Assembly (NCBI GenBank): GCA_017506845.1
Contig: JAFVMP010000010.1
Location: forward strand, 1 to 10,939
Direction: 5' to 3'
DNA length: 10,939 bases
Source: Campylobacter sp.
Lineage (GTDB): Bacteria; Campylobacterota; Campylobacteria; Campylobacterales; Campylobacteraceae
Both the position numbers and the translations under genes were made by a program. Under the pieces are notes generated by a model. The model worked only from the letters and a program-made list of their open reading frames with translations, made no database searches and had not been told where the DNA came from. The stretch's first letter is position 1; every line of letters starts with the position of its first letter. This document shows positions 1 to 7,663 of this stretch, one piece after another.

Positions 1-1
1 A

Positions 2-1576
2 GTCTCAAATCCTAGCAACACCCTAGCTACAAACAAAAACAACAGCGACTTAAATACAGATATAAATTCGCAAACACCAAATCAAAATAACAACACTCAA
101 GGCAACAAAAATCCTAGTAGCGGAGATTTAAGTGGTTTAAGCTCAAGTACTAACTCACAAACTAATCCAAGCACCAGCAGCACTCAAAATACATCAAGTC
201 CTAATACTCAAAACTCACAAACTAGCAAAAATACTCAAGGTGATACAGGGGGCAATCAACCAACCCAGCCAAACCAAGATAGCAATCAAGGCTCAAATCC
301 TAGCAACACCCTAGCTACAAACAAAAACAACAGCGACTTAAATACAGATATAAATTCGCAAACACCAAATCAAAATAACAACACTCAAGGCAACAAAAAA
401 CCAAATAACAACGGCACTATAATCGTAACCCCAGTTGTACGATCGGATGCTTATGCTTCAAATTCAGCACAGCTTAGTCAAACTATGAGAAGCATTAGAG
501 GTAAAGAGGATTTAAATCCGCAGTATCAGCAGTTTTTTGCTACATTAGATTCAAGTACCCAAGAAAACTATAAATCTATTATGAGTCGTATCGAGGGTAG
601 ATCTATAGGCGATATGACATCTATTCAAAGCTCAACTCATAATAACTTTATGCAAAATAATATGCTCTTTAGTCTAAATCCAGCTACTTCGACACTATTT
701 GCTTATAATCAAAATCCATATGATAGTGGAGTGCTAGTAGCTTCAGTAGCAAGTGATTATATAATAGATTTAGGGCTTAACTCTGCAACGCCAAAAGATT
801 ACTGGTATATAAATCCTATATTTAAACACTATAATGGCGATGGATTTGATGGATATCAAAGTGGCGCAAGTGTAAATTTAGCTCAGCATATTGGCTCAAA
901 TGGACTAATTGCTTATGGAATTGGGGCGAGTCTTTCAAAGTTAGATTTTGATATTGGTGCAACAGCTAAGAGTTCAAATTTTGATATAGCATTAAATTAT
1001 ACTCACGATTTTGGTGAATTTAAGCTACTTAGTGGCGGTTCGTTTATGGTTTCATTTAATGAAAATGAGCGTACAGTAGCTAATACCTTAAGTAGCGATT
1101 ATAAGAGTTATAGCAGTAGCTTGCAACTTGGCGTGGCTAAGGATTTTAGGCATTATAGTATTGTTGTTACTCCGCTTGGATATTTAGGCTATGGTAAAAT
1201 TTATCAAGAGAGTTTTAAAGAAAGTGGTGGTATATTTGCTAAAAATTACGATAGTATAAATCACGATTTATACACAGTTGGTGTGGGGTTAAATTTAGCC
1301 TATGAAGGTAGCGATGAAAAAAGTAGATATACAGGTTATATTATTTATGAAAGAATGCTAGATGGCTACAATATGGACGCTAGTGCCCAATTCAATGACT
1401 TTAAGGGGCAGAAATTTAGTCAAAGATATCACTTAGATAAAAATAGGTTAAATTTTGGCGTTGGAGCTGAATACGCCTTTAATAGTGGTTATTTTGCTAA
1501 ATTTGGTATTGGTAGCGAGTTTGCTACAACTAGTGATAATTATAATCTCTCAGTTACATTTGGTAAAAGATTCTAA
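2..1576 (+). CDS. Autotransporter (type V secretion), C-terminal linker and beta-barrel, 5'-truncated by window edge
   Basis: The frame is open from base 2, so the ATG at 485 is internal and the real start lies upstream. About 524 residues are visible. The first ~155 are low-complexity, rich in Asn, Ser, Thr and Gln, like a surface-exposed stalk. From about nt 790 (DYWYINPIFKHY) to the end there are alternating hydrophobic/polar strands with many Gly, Tyr and Phe residues. The protein ends in VTFGKRF with a terminal Phe, typical of outer-membrane barrels recognised by the BAM complex. The barrel of about 260 residues matches the usual size of an autotransporter translocator, which anchors in the outer membrane and exports its own passenger. 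The passenger is not in the window, so its activity (adhesin, protease or other) is unknown. The linker is A-rich and uses AAC/AGC/ACC codons more than the barrel, fitting a repeat-driven segment. A hairpin follows 15 nt after the stop. Confidence 0.85.
   Translation, partial: VSNPSNTLATNKNNSDLNTDINSQTPNQNNNTQGNKNPSSGDLSGLSSSTNSQTNPSTSSTQNTSSPNTQNSQTSKNTQGDTGGNQPTQPNQDSNQGSNPSNTLATNKNNSDLNTDINSQTPNQNNNTQGNKKPNNNGTIIVTPVVRSDAYASNSAQLSQTMRSIRGKEDLNPQYQQFFATLDSSTQENYKSIMSRIEGRSIGDMTSIQSSTHNNFMQNNMLFSLNPATSTLFAYNQNPYDSGVLVASVASDYIIDLGLNSATPKDYWYINPIFKHYNGDGFDGYQSGASVNLAQHIGSNGLIAYGIGASLSKLDFDIGATAKSSNFDIALNYTHDFGEFKLLSGGSFMVSFNENERTVANTLSSDYKSYSSSLQLGVAKDFRHYSIVVTPLGYLGYGKIYQESFKESGGIFAKNYDSINHDLYTVGVGLNLAYEGSDEKSRYTGYIIYERMLDGYNMDASAQFNDFKGQKFSQRYHLDKNRLNFGVGAEYAFNSGYFAKFGIGSEFATTSDNYNLSVTFGKRF
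4..111 (+). repeat. 108-bp direct repeat, copy 1, inside the autotransporter linker
   Basis: This segment is identical base for base to 292-399. It encodes 36 residues starting SNPSNTLATNKNNSD. The offset between copies is 288 bp (96 codons), so gain or loss of one unit keeps the reading frame. Bases 1-2 also match the bases before copy 2 and only base 3 differs, so the repeat unit may continue left of the window. Perfect identity at synonymous sites suggests recent duplication or ongoing recombination. Confidence 0.95.
292..399 (+). repeat. 108-bp direct repeat, copy 2, inside the autotransporter linker
   Basis: This is the exact second copy of 4-111. After base 399 the copies diverge: copy 1 runs on into an NPSSGDLSG segment, while copy 2 runs into KPNNNGTIIVTP, the join to the translocator domain. 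The 180-bp spacer between the copies (112-291) is also Ser/Asn/Thr/Gln-rich but is not repeated within the window. Confidence 0.95.
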
Positions 1577-1591
1577 TTAAAACCTACTTCA

Positions 1592-1619
1592 TAAATTTAG
1601 GCTTTTTAGCCTAAATTTA
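1592..1619 (+). terminator. Hairpin after the autotransporter gene
   Basis: A perfect 12-bp stem (1592-1603 with 1608-1619) encloses a TTTT loop. The inner core AGGCT/AGCCT gives the GC pairs. It begins 15 nt after the autotransporter stop. It is followed only by ATTATT, not a long T run, so it may end transcription imperfectly or act mainly in mRNA 3'-end protection. The symmetry would work on either strand. Confidence 0.7.
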
Positions 1620-1631
1620 ATTATTAAAAGA

Positions 1632-1637
1632 TATAAT
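1632..1637 (+). promoter_or_regulatory. -10 box of the ABC importer operon
   Basis: There is a perfect TATAAT 25 bp upstream of the GTG start at 1663, with no convincing -35 hexamer. Campylobacter sigma-70 promoters normally lack a conserved -35. It sits just downstream of the hairpin, so the importer genes probably have their own promoter. I see no clear Fur operator here. The ribosome binding site AAGGAG (1652-1657) lies 5 nt before the start. Confidence 0.65.
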
Positions 1638-1662
1638 CTTGCATTTATTTTAAGGAGTTTTT

Positions 1663-2802
1663 GTGAGATTTATTATTTTTTTTATATTTTTAGCTAGTTA
1701 TGCTTTTGGTATTAGCGTTACTGATATGCGTGGTAAAACCGTACAAATTCCATCAAATTTAAATAGAATAGCTACTATTAGCGATGGCTTTGTTGAGAGT
1801 GTTATGACTCACCTTGGTGAGATTCGCAGAGTCAGCGCAATTGCGTCTTGGTCGCTAAAGCGTGATTATAGATATAAGATTAAAGGCATAAACGAAGAGC
1901 TTGAATTTACTGGATTAAATACTATGAGAGCTATGCATCCATGGCTTGATGCTTTGCCATGCTTTAACTCACCTCAAGGCAATATTATCAACTATGAAAC
2001 CCTAATGCAATCAGCCCCACAACTTATCATAGTTCGAGTAGGGGATTGTACTATTGGTGGAGCAGATAAGGCAGCATTAGAAAAAACATTATCTATACTA
2101 GAAGCCTCTAAAATTCCTTTAGTTGTACTATACTCGCCTACATATACTAAAAATTTAGCTACGATAAAAGATGAAATGAGAATTATTGGTGAGATTTTTG
2201 GAAAGAGTGAGCAAACCTTAAAACTCTATGAGTATTTAGTTGGGATTGAGAATTTAATAAAATCTCGCACCCAAACTGCTACAAATCAGCCAAAAATGCT
2301 ATATCTAGGCCTAAGCCTAGCAGCTAAGAAAAATGGTGCTAGTGGTATCACATATGGCATTGATACGCCAGAATCTTTGCTTTTAACTACTACTATAAAT
2401 GCTCAAAATGCATTTAATTTGGCTAAAGGCTCTAGGATAATGATTAGTGCAGAACAGATATATGCGCTTGAACCTGATGTTATATTGTTACCTACGTATA
2501 ATGGCTATCATCCAACATTTGAACTTTATGAAAATGAGAGTTATGCTAATTTACGTGAGTTAAAGGCTGTGCGTCAAAAACGAGTATATTCACTTCCATG
2601 GACGCCGATGAACTGCTCAAGGCGTCTAGAATATCCTTTGGAGCTTTTAATAATTGCAAAAGCAGCGCATCCAGATAAATTTACTGATATAAATATTGGC
2701 AACTTTGCGCTAGAGTTTTACCAAAAATTATATGGGGTAGATATAGAGGCTGCTAAAATGCTTCGTTCAGCACAAATTTTGGATTGGACTGAGCAGTTTT
2801 GA
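1663..2802 (+). CDS. Periplasmic substrate-binding protein of a metal-chelate ABC importer (PBP2/TroA-like fold)
   Basis: This is the probable solute receptor for the permease and ATPase encoded next. It starts at GTG with AAGGAG 5 nt upstream. Residues 1-16 (MRFIIFFIFLASYAFG) form a signal peptide with no lipobox Cys, so the protein should be soluble in the periplasm rather than a lipoprotein like C. jejuni CeuE. The mature protein opens with VTDMRGKTVQIPSNLNRIAT, typical of the Fe-siderophore/cobalamin/haem-binding family. At 379 residues it is longer than classical members such as BtuF or FhuD (about 270-300). The extra length includes a region with Cys100, Cys129 and a WTPMNCSRRLEYP segment near the C-terminus, which fits a longer sub-family. 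Substrate cannot be assigned: ferric siderophore, haem, cobalamin and nickel chelates are all possible. The stop overlaps the permease start. Confidence 0.85.
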   Translation: MRFIIFFIFLASYAFGISVTDMRGKTVQIPSNLNRIATISDGFVESVMTHLGEIRRVSAIASWSLKRDYRYKIKGINEELEFTGLNTMRAMHPWLDALPCFNSPQGNIINYETLMQSAPQLIIVRVGDCTIGGADKAALEKTLSILEASKIPLVVLYSPTYTKNLATIKDEMRIIGEIFGKSEQTLKLYEYLVGIENLIKSRTQTATNQPKMLYLGLSLAAKKNGASGITYGIDTPESLLLTTTINAQNAFNLAKGSRIMISAEQIYALEPDVILLPTYNGYHPTFELYENESYANLRELKAVRQKRVYSLPWTPMNCSRRLEYPLELLIIAKAAHPDKFTDINIGNFALEFYQKLYGVDIEAAKMLRSAQILDWTEQF

Positions 2803-3800
2803 GAGTTTTTTTAGTTGTAGTTTTGCTCTTTGTTTTATTAATTTGCGCATCAATTTTTGCCTTGCTTAGTGGAAATTTAGCTCTAAGTGTAGCCGATGTG
2901 ATGGGCGTGATTGCTTATAAGCTTTTTGGAATAGGAGAGCTAAGTGCAACTGGAGAGATTGTGGTATGGAATCTTAGAGTACCTAGGATTTTAATAGCGA
3001 TTTTAGTAGGAGTTTCTTTAGCGTGTGCTGGAGCGATTTATCAAAGTATTTTTAGAAATCCTTTAGTTGAGCCATTTATCTTAGGGGCTAGTTCTGGGGC
3101 TAGTTTTGGGGCTAGTCTTGCGATTTTATTGCCAAGCATCTTTTTTTCACTTGAGCTTAGCGCTTTTACTTTTGGACTTTTGGCGGTATTTTTAGCCTAT
3201 ACTTTAGCTTTTGAAAGAGGTGTTATAAATAGTGTTGCACTTGTGCTTTCAGGGGTTATTGTGGGGGCGATTTTTAGCTCTCTTGTTGGAATTATGAAGT
3301 ATTTAAGCGAGGATGCTCAATTAAGAGAGATTACATTTTGGATGATGGGTGGACTATATCACGCTAGTTGGGATGATATAGCTATAAATGGACTATTTGG
3401 TATACCGTGCTTTATCATTGCTTTTGCTCTTTCGTGGAAGCTAAATTTGCTTAGCCTTGGCGATGAAGAGGCTAGATCACTAGGTGTAAATCCGCAAATT
3501 TATAAAGCTATTTTTATCATTATAGCAACTTTGCTTAGTGCTTTAAGCGTAGCAAGTGTAGGGATTATAGCGTGGATTGGACTAATGATGCCGCATGCTG
3601 CTAGAATGCTAGTAGGTGCTGATAATAGAGCGATTTTACCTGTAGCTGGACTGATGGGAGCAATTTATTTGCTGCTTTGTGATACTTTATCTAGGACGCT
3701 AAGCAGCGGAGAAATTCCCGTAGGGATTATTGTTTCGCTACTTGGGGCGCCGTTTTTACTATGGATTTTAAAGGTTAGAAGTGCAAAACTATTTGGATAA
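2799..3800 (+). CDS. FecCD/BtuC-family ABC transporter permease
   Basis: This is an inner-membrane channel subunit, expected to work as a homodimer with the downstream ATPase. Its 333 residues are almost entirely hydrophobic, with about 9-10 membrane segments, the usual size and build of BtuC/FecD/FhuB-half permeases. Family landmarks are LRVPRILIAILVGVSLACAG (59-78), FRNPLVEPFILGASSGA (85-101), the cytoplasmic coupling segment GDEEARSLGV (221-230) that contacts the ATPase, GLMMPHAARMLVG (261-273) and EIPVGIIVSLLGAPF (305-319). The start is TTG, overlapping the binding-protein stop as TTGA (2799-2802), which implies translational coupling. No strong Shine-Dalgarno is visible and there is no better start before the first membrane helix. 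Confidence 0.9.
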   Translation: MRVFLVVVLLFVLLICASIFALLSGNLALSVADVMGVIAYKLFGIGELSATGEIVVWNLRVPRILIAILVGVSLACAGAIYQSIFRNPLVEPFILGASSGASFGASLAILLPSIFFSLELSAFTFGLLAVFLAYTLAFERGVINSVALVLSGVIVGAIFSSLVGIMKYLSEDAQLREITFWMMGGLYHASWDDIAINGLFGIPCFIIAFALSWKLNLLSLGDEEARSLGVNPQIYKAIFIIIATLLSALSVASVGIIAWIGLMMPHAARMLVGADNRAILPVAGLMGAIYLLLCDTLSRTLSSGEIPVGIIVSLLGAPFLLWILKVRSAKLFG

Positions 3801-4560
3801 ATTTGTAGTTGAAAATCTTAAATTTAGCTATGGAAAAAACCAAATTTTGTGTGGAATTTCATTTGAGCTTGAGCGTGGGGATTTGCTTGGATTGATGGGA
3901 TCAAATGGTAGCGGTAAAACCACATTGATACGCTCTCTTTTAGGATTTTTAAATGCTAGTTATGATGGGTATAAAATATTTGGAAGTGAGTTTAAAAGTC
4001 TTAAAATCAGTCAAATTTCAAGATTAATATCCTATGTTCCTCAAGCCCATAATCTACCATTTAATTACACTCTTTTTGATATGGTCTTAATGGGAAAAAG
4101 GCCGCATTTTGGTGGGGTTTTTGGTTTTAGTAAAGATGATATCAAAGCTGTAGAAAACGCTATGGATATGGTGGGAATTTTGCCTTTAAAAGATAAGAGT
4201 TTTAGCTCTCTTAGTGGCGGACAAAAGCAGCTAGGATTAATAGCTAGAGCTATTGTCCAAGACTCGCCTATAATGATTTTAGATGAGCCAACTAGTGCGT
4301 TAGATTTTAATAATCAAATTTTGATTTGGAAAACTATGCACGCCTTAGCAAAAAATGGTAAAATTATAATAATTTGCAGCCATGAGCCAAATCATATATT
4401 TTGGTTTGCCTCTAAGGTTTTAGCTATTAAAAATGGAAAGGCTTTAGCCTTTGGCAAAAGTGAGATAATAAATGAGATTTTATTAGAACAAATTTATGGA
4501 GCAAACTATAAAATTTGCTCCTTAGCAAATCAAAAAATAATATACTATTCAATCAATTAA
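3781..4560 (+). CDS. ABC importer ATP-binding protein (FecE/BtuD type)
   Basis: This is the cytoplasmic ATPase that powers the FecCD-type permease. All motifs are intact: Walker A GSNGSGKTT (40-48), Q-loop Gln88 in YVPQAH, signature LSGGQ (144-148), Walker B IMILDE (164-169) followed by the D-loop SALD, and H-loop His201 in CSHEPNH. At 259 residues it is the normal length for one nucleotide-binding domain plus a short tail. The GTG start at 3781 lies 20 nt inside the permease gene and has AAGG at 3771-3774, 6 nt upstream. It is therefore the third non-ATG start in a row in this operon. The last residues (from about 240) lack a recognisable extra domain. Family assignment is firm; substrate is unknown, as for its partners. 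Confidence 0.92.
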   Translation: MQNYLDKFVVENLKFSYGKNQILCGISFELERGDLLGLMGSNGSGKTTLIRSLLGFLNASYDGYKIFGSEFKSLKISQISRLISYVPQAHNLPFNYTLFDMVLMGKRPHFGGVFGFSKDDIKAVENAMDMVGILPLKDKSFSSLSGGQKQLGLIARAIVQDSPIMILDEPTSALDFNNQILIWKTMHALAKNGKIIIICSHEPNHIFWFASKVLAIKNGKALAFGKSEIINEILLEQIYGANYKICSLANQKIIYYSIN

Positions 4561-4573
4561 TAAAGGAGAAAAA

Positions 4574-5119
4574 ATGGCAAAAGTAGCTGTAATGATGGCA
4601 AATGGTTTTGAAGAGATTGAAGCGCTTAGCGTGGTTGATATTTTACGCAGAGCTGGTGTAGAGACTAGTATGGTAGCACTTGATAACTCTTTAGAAGTAA
4701 GTGGTGCGCATGGTGTAAGCTTAAAAGCTGATGTATTATTTAATGAGCATGATTTTGCTAGTGCTGATATGATTGTTTTACCTGGAGGGCTTCCTGGAGC
4801 AGAGTATCTAGCCAAAAGCGATAAACTTGGTCAAAAATTAAAAGAAGCCAAAGCAAATAACAAGAAGTTAGCAGCTATTTGCGCAGCTCCTTGGGCGCTT
4901 AGTGCTGCTGGGGTTTTAGGTGAGCATTATACTTGTTATCCAGGATTTGAAGATACAGTAAATCACGCTGGATATAGGGCTGATAAAAATGTCGTAATAG
5001 ATGGAAATATCATCACCTCAAGAGGTCCAGCTACGGCTATGGAATTTGCTTTAATGCTTGTTCGTGAGCTATGTGGCGAGCAAAAATATAGTGAACTAAA
5101 ATCTGGGCTTTTAGCCTAA
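4574..5119 (+). CDS. DJ-1/PfpI superfamily protein (YajL/ThiJ-like)
   Basis: This is a 181-residue cytosolic single-domain protein of the DJ-1/YajL clade. Family hallmarks are GFEEIEALSVVDILRRAG (11-28) with the conserved acidic Glu16, VLPGGLPGAEYL (68-79) as the oxyanion-side loop, and the nucleophile elbow AAICAAP with Cys103. YITSRGPATAMEFAL-like sequence near 155-170 matches the conserved C-terminal helix start. Members act in oxidative and carbonyl stress; glyoxalase, deglycase and chaperone activities have been reported and are debated. AAAGGAG (4562-4568) gives a strong ribosome binding site 5 nt before the ATG. It starts 13 bp after the importer ATPase gene with no visible promoter or terminator between, so co-transcription with the importer is likely. 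It is not a transport component. Confidence 0.9.
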   Translation: MAKVAVMMANGFEEIEALSVVDILRRAGVETSMVALDNSLEVSGAHGVSLKADVLFNEHDFASADMIVLPGGLPGAEYLAKSDKLGQKLKEAKANNKKLAAICAAPWALSAAGVLGEHYTCYPGFEDTVNHAGYRADKNVVIDGNIITSRGPATAMEFALMLVRELCGEQKYSELKSGLLA

Positions 5120-5124
5120 TTTTT
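5106..5124 (+). terminator. Weak candidate terminator at the end of the DJ-1 gene
   Basis: A short GGCT/AGCC stem (5106-5109 with 5113-5116, loop TTT) overlaps the last codons. It is followed by TAA and a T5 run (5120-5124). Four base pairs is short for an intrinsic terminator, so this is tentative. Confidence 0.35.
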
Positions 5125-5155
5125 AGCTTAAAAAATATAGTTGCATTTTTGTCTT

Positions 5156-5193
5156 TATATTAAATTTGCTAAATTTTTGCTAAATTTAATATA
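5156..5193. repeat. AT-only inverted repeat upstream of ppk2
   Basis: Twelve-base arms (5156-5167 and 5182-5193), made only of A and T, are exactly complementary. They flank a 14-nt loop in which the GCTAAATTT-type motif recurs. It lies 45-82 bp before the PPK2 start. It could be an operator, a cruciform or bent-DNA element, or part of the terminator of the preceding gene. A weak -10-like TATAGA (5200-5205) follows. The repeat is seen directly; any function is inference, and AT-rich spacers produce such palindromes by chance. Confidence 0.5.
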
Positions 5194-5237
5194 AAAAATT
5201 ATAGAATATTAAAATTTTTATCTACGGAGGTAATACA

Positions 5238-6062
5238 TTGAATAGCCAAGAAGATTTTGTAACCATTAAAGTCAAAAAATCAAAACTAAAATATGAAGAA
5301 GAGCTTAAAAAGCTTCAGATTGAATTTTTAAAATTTCAAACATATGTTAAAAAAGAGGGCTTAAAAGTTTTAATAATTTTTGAGGGTCGTGATGCTTCTG
5401 GTAAGGGCGGTACGATAAAAAGATTAATCGAACACGCAAACCCAAGGGGATGTCGTGTGGTTGCGCTTGAAAAACCAAGTGATGTTGAAAGAACTCAGTG
5501 GTATTTTCAGCGTTATAGCGATCATTTGCCAAGCGCTGGAGAGATTGTAATCTTTGATAGAAGCTGGTATAACAGAGCTGGAGTTGAGCCTGTTATGGGA
5601 TTTTGTACACAAGAGGAGCATAGGGAGTTTTTACGCCAAGTTCCTAAATTTGAAGAGATGATAGTAAACTCAGGGATTATTTTATTTAAGTTTTATTTCT
5701 CAGTATCAAAAGAGGAGCAAAAAAGACGCTTTAAAGAGCGCAAAAATGACCCATTAAAGCAGTATAAACTCTCACCAGTTGATGAAAAGAGTCAAGAATT
5801 ATGGGATCAATATACAATTGCTAAATATTCAATGCTGCTATCATCAAATACCCCATATGCACCATGGTCGATTATTGTTAGCAATGATAAGAAAAAGGCT
5901 AGATTAAATGTATTTAAACATATATTAAGTAATGTAAATTACGATAATAAAATCAGCCAAAAAGAGCTAAAAGTAGATAATGAAATTTATAGAAGCGGAA
6001 GTGCTGAAATCCAAAAAATGGAAGAAAATTTTAACCAAGAACGCATTAAGGCTAGGGATTAA
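5238..6062 (+). CDS. ppk2: Polyphosphate kinase 2 (PPK2 family)
   Basis: This enzyme moves phosphate between inorganic polyphosphate and nucleotides in the cytoplasm. PPK2 enzymes usually run toward making GTP/ATP from GDP/ADP plus polyphosphate. The 274 residues form one PPK2 domain. Walker A is GRDASGKGG (50-58), the Walker-B/lid region is IFDRSWYNRAGVEPVMG (105-121), and the Arg/Lys-rich lid lies around KEEQKRRFKERKNDPLKQYKLS. A single domain of this length fits class I members, but class is not certain from sequence alone. The start is TTG, with GGAGG (5226-5230) 7 nt upstream and no usable ATG nearby. It stands alone between two intergenic gaps, so it is probably transcribed separately. 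In C. jejuni PPK2 affects intracellular GTP balance, stress survival and virulence traits. Confidence 0.93.
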   Translation: MNSQEDFVTIKVKKSKLKYEEELKKLQIEFLKFQTYVKKEGLKVLIIFEGRDASGKGGTIKRLIEHANPRGCRVVALEKPSDVERTQWYFQRYSDHLPSAGEIVIFDRSWYNRAGVEPVMGFCTQEEHREFLRQVPKFEEMIVNSGIILFKFYFSVSKEEQKRRFKERKNDPLKQYKLSPVDEKSQELWDQYTIAKYSMLLSSNTPYAPWSIIVSNDKKKARLNVFKHILSNVNYDNKISQKELKVDNEIYRSGSAEIQKMEENFNQERIKARD

Positions 6063-6070
6063 GGTTAATT

Positions 6071-6079
6071 TGCTATAAT
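6071..6079 (+). promoter_or_regulatory. Extended -10 promoter of the leuD-to-yqeY operon
   Basis: TGCTATAAT combines a TG extension with a perfect TATAAT (6074-6079), 28 bp upstream of the leuD ATG. It begins only 9 bp after the ppk2 stop, with no hairpin in between, so some read-through from ppk2 is possible. The leader to leuD is short (about 20 nt) and leaves no room for a leucine attenuator or T-box, so transcription control must be at the promoter. Confidence 0.7.
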
Positions 6080-6107
6080 ATAGCCTAAAAATTTATCAAG
6101 GAAAAAT

Positions 6108-6584
6108 ATGTCAAAAGTATGGAAATTTGGTGATAATATCGATACAGATGTAATAATAGCTGCTAGATACCTAAATACTAGCGACCCAGAAATTTTAGCT
6201 AAGTATGTAATGGAAGATGCAGATAAAGATTTTAGCTCTAAGGTTAAAGCCGGCGATTGTATCGTTGCGGGTGAAAACTTTGGTTGTGGAAGTAGCCGTG
6301 AGCACGCTCCAATAGCGATTAAAGCAGCTGGAATAAGTGTCGTCATTGCTAAATCATTTGCTAGAATTTTTTATAGAAACAGCTTTAATACCGGTCTTTT
6401 AATTTTAGAGTGCGCTCAAACTGATAGCATTAATGAAGGCGATGAATTAGAGATCGATTATAGTGGTGGAATTATTAAAAATTTAAGCCAAAATTGCGAG
6501 TATAAATTTGAACCAATTCCTGAATTTATGCAAGAACTAGTAAAGTCTGGCGGACTAATTAACTACGCTAAAAGCACTCTTTAA
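6108..6584 (+). CDS. leuD: 3-isopropylmalate dehydratase small subunit (short type)
   Basis: This is the swivel-domain subunit that pairs with the Fe-S large subunit LeuC to isomerise 2-isopropylmalate to 3-isopropylmalate in leucine synthesis. Visible motifs are [10 protein letters not shown] (7-16), [14 protein letters not shown] (55-68), which forms the substrate-binding loop with the conserved Ser-Arg pair, and [10 protein letters not shown] (91-100). At 158 residues it is the short form found in archaea and many Campylobacterota and Firmicutes, not the roughly 200-residue form of E. coli. Related small subunits serve homoaconitase or dimethylmalate dehydratase, but leuB next door favours leucine synthesis. 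AAGGAA (6098-6103) lies 4 nt before the ATG. No leuC is in the window, so the partner must be encoded elsewhere. Confidence 0.9.
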   Translation: MSKVWKFGDNIDTDVIIAARYLNTSDPEILAKYVMEDADKDFSSKVKAGDCIVAGENFGCGSSREHAPIAIKAAGISVVIAKSFARIFYRNSFNTGLLILECAQTDSINEGDELEIDYSGGIIKNLSQNCEYKFEPIPEFMQELVKSGGLINYAKSTL

Positions 6585-6592
6585 GGATATTT

Positions 6593-7663
6593 ATGAAAAG
6601 TTATAATATTTGTGTAATAAAAGGCGATGGAATCGGCCCAGAGATCGCTGATGAGGCTATAAAGGTTCTTGATAGTGTGAGTGCTAAATTTAATTTTGAA
6701 TTAAATTATGAGTACTATTTAATGGGAGGGGCAGCAATAGATGTCTTTGGTGAGCCTCTTCCTGATGAGACATTAAATGGTGCTAGAAAGAGTGATGCGG
6801 TACTTTTTGGTGCGATTGGTGGTGAGAAATGGGATAATCTACCTAGACATCTTCGCCCAGAGAGTGGGCTATTAAAGCTTAGAAAATCACTAAACGCATA
6901 TGCGAATTTGCGTCCGGCTATGATATATGATGAGCTTATTAACGCCTCAACATTAAAAGCTGAGGTTATAAAGGGTGTAGATATCTTAGTTGTTAGAGAG
7001 CTAACTGGTGGATTATACTTTGGTCAGCCTAGAGAAAAGCTAGAAGATAGAGCTTATAATACAATGACTTATACAGTTAGCGAGATTGAAAGAATTGCTA
7101 AAATTGCCTTTGAAGCAGCGATGAAAAGACGTAAAAAAGTTTGTATGGTAGATAAGGCAAATGTACTTGAAACTAGTCAATTATGGCGTGAAGTAACTGC
7201 TAAAGTAGCACAAAATTACCCAGATGTAACGCTTGAGTATATGTATGTAGATAATGCAGCTATGCAGCTTGTACGATATCCAACTGGATTTGATGTTATT
7301 TTGACTGAAAATTTATTTGGAGATATTTTAAGCGATGAGGCTAGTATGGTTTGTGGCTCTATTGGTCTTCTTCCAAGTGCTTCAATGGGCGGCGATGTAG
7401 GAATCTATGAGCCAATCCATGGAAGTGCTCCAGACATAGCCGGACAAGGCATTGCTAATCCTATAGCTATGATTCTTTCAGCTGCAATGATGCTAAGATA
7501 TGCTTTAGGAGAAAATGAGGCTGCAGATTGTATCGAAAATGCTATAAAAGCAGTGCTCAAAGATGGATATAGAACCAAAGATATCGCTAAATTTGACGCA
7601 GTTGAGATCTGCACTACAAGCGAAATTGGCTCAATAATTAGCGATTATATCAAAAAACAATGA
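6593..7663 (+). CDS. leuB: 3-isopropylmalate dehydrogenase
   Basis: This cytoplasmic enzyme performs the NAD-dependent oxidative decarboxylation of 3-isopropylmalate to 2-ketoisocaproate. Its 356 residues are full length. Motifs run in order: GDGIGPEI (11-18), [16 protein letters not shown] (93-108) with substrate-binding Arg97 and Arg107, [12 protein letters not shown] (133-144) with Arg135 and catalytic Tyr142, [10 protein letters not shown] (186-195) with catalytic Lys188, YVDNAAMQL (218-226) with Asp220, and [12 protein letters not shown] (240-251) with the metal-binding Asp244 and Asp248. [18 protein letters not shown] (275-292) is the NAD-binding signature. The LLKLRK segment and NAD motif indicate LeuB rather than isocitrate or tartrate dehydrogenase. 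The gene starts 8 bp after leuD, with AAGGA overlapping the leuD stop, and its own stop overlaps the next start as ATGA. Confidence 0.95.
   Translation: MKSYNICVIKGDGIGPEIADEAIKVLDSVSAKFNFELNYEYYLMGGAAIDVFGEPLPDETLNGARKSDAVLFGAIGGEKWDNLPRHLRPESGLLKLRKSLNAYANLRPAMIYDELINASTLKAEVIKGVDILVVRELTGGLYFGQPREKLEDRAYNTMTYTVSEIERIAKIAFEAAMKRRKKVCMVDKANVLETSQLWREVTAKVAQNYPDVTLEYMYVDNAAMQLVRYPTGFDVILTENLFGDILSDEASMVCGSIGLLPSASMGGDVGIYEPIHGSAPDIAGQGIANPIAMILSAAMMLRYALGENEAADCIENAIKAVLKDGYRTKDIAKFDAVEICTTSEIGSIISDYIKKQ

Noticed and set aside
248..252. G5 tract as a phase-variation switch
   Set aside because: Five Gs is shorter than the roughly 8-12 usual for slipping tracts in Campylobacter.
4..399. CRISPR-like or mobile-element repeat
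   Set aside because: Only two long copies, both translated in frame within one low-complexity protein region; no terminal inverted repeats or transposase.
485..1576. ATG at 485 as the start of a 363-residue stand-alone gene
   Set aside because: The same frame is open to the left edge, the upstream residues form the linker of the same protein, there is no ribosome site before 485, and no signal peptide follows it.
1619..1662. Fur box upstream of the importer operon
   Set aside because: The region is AT-rich but no arrangement resembles a Fur operator beyond chance.
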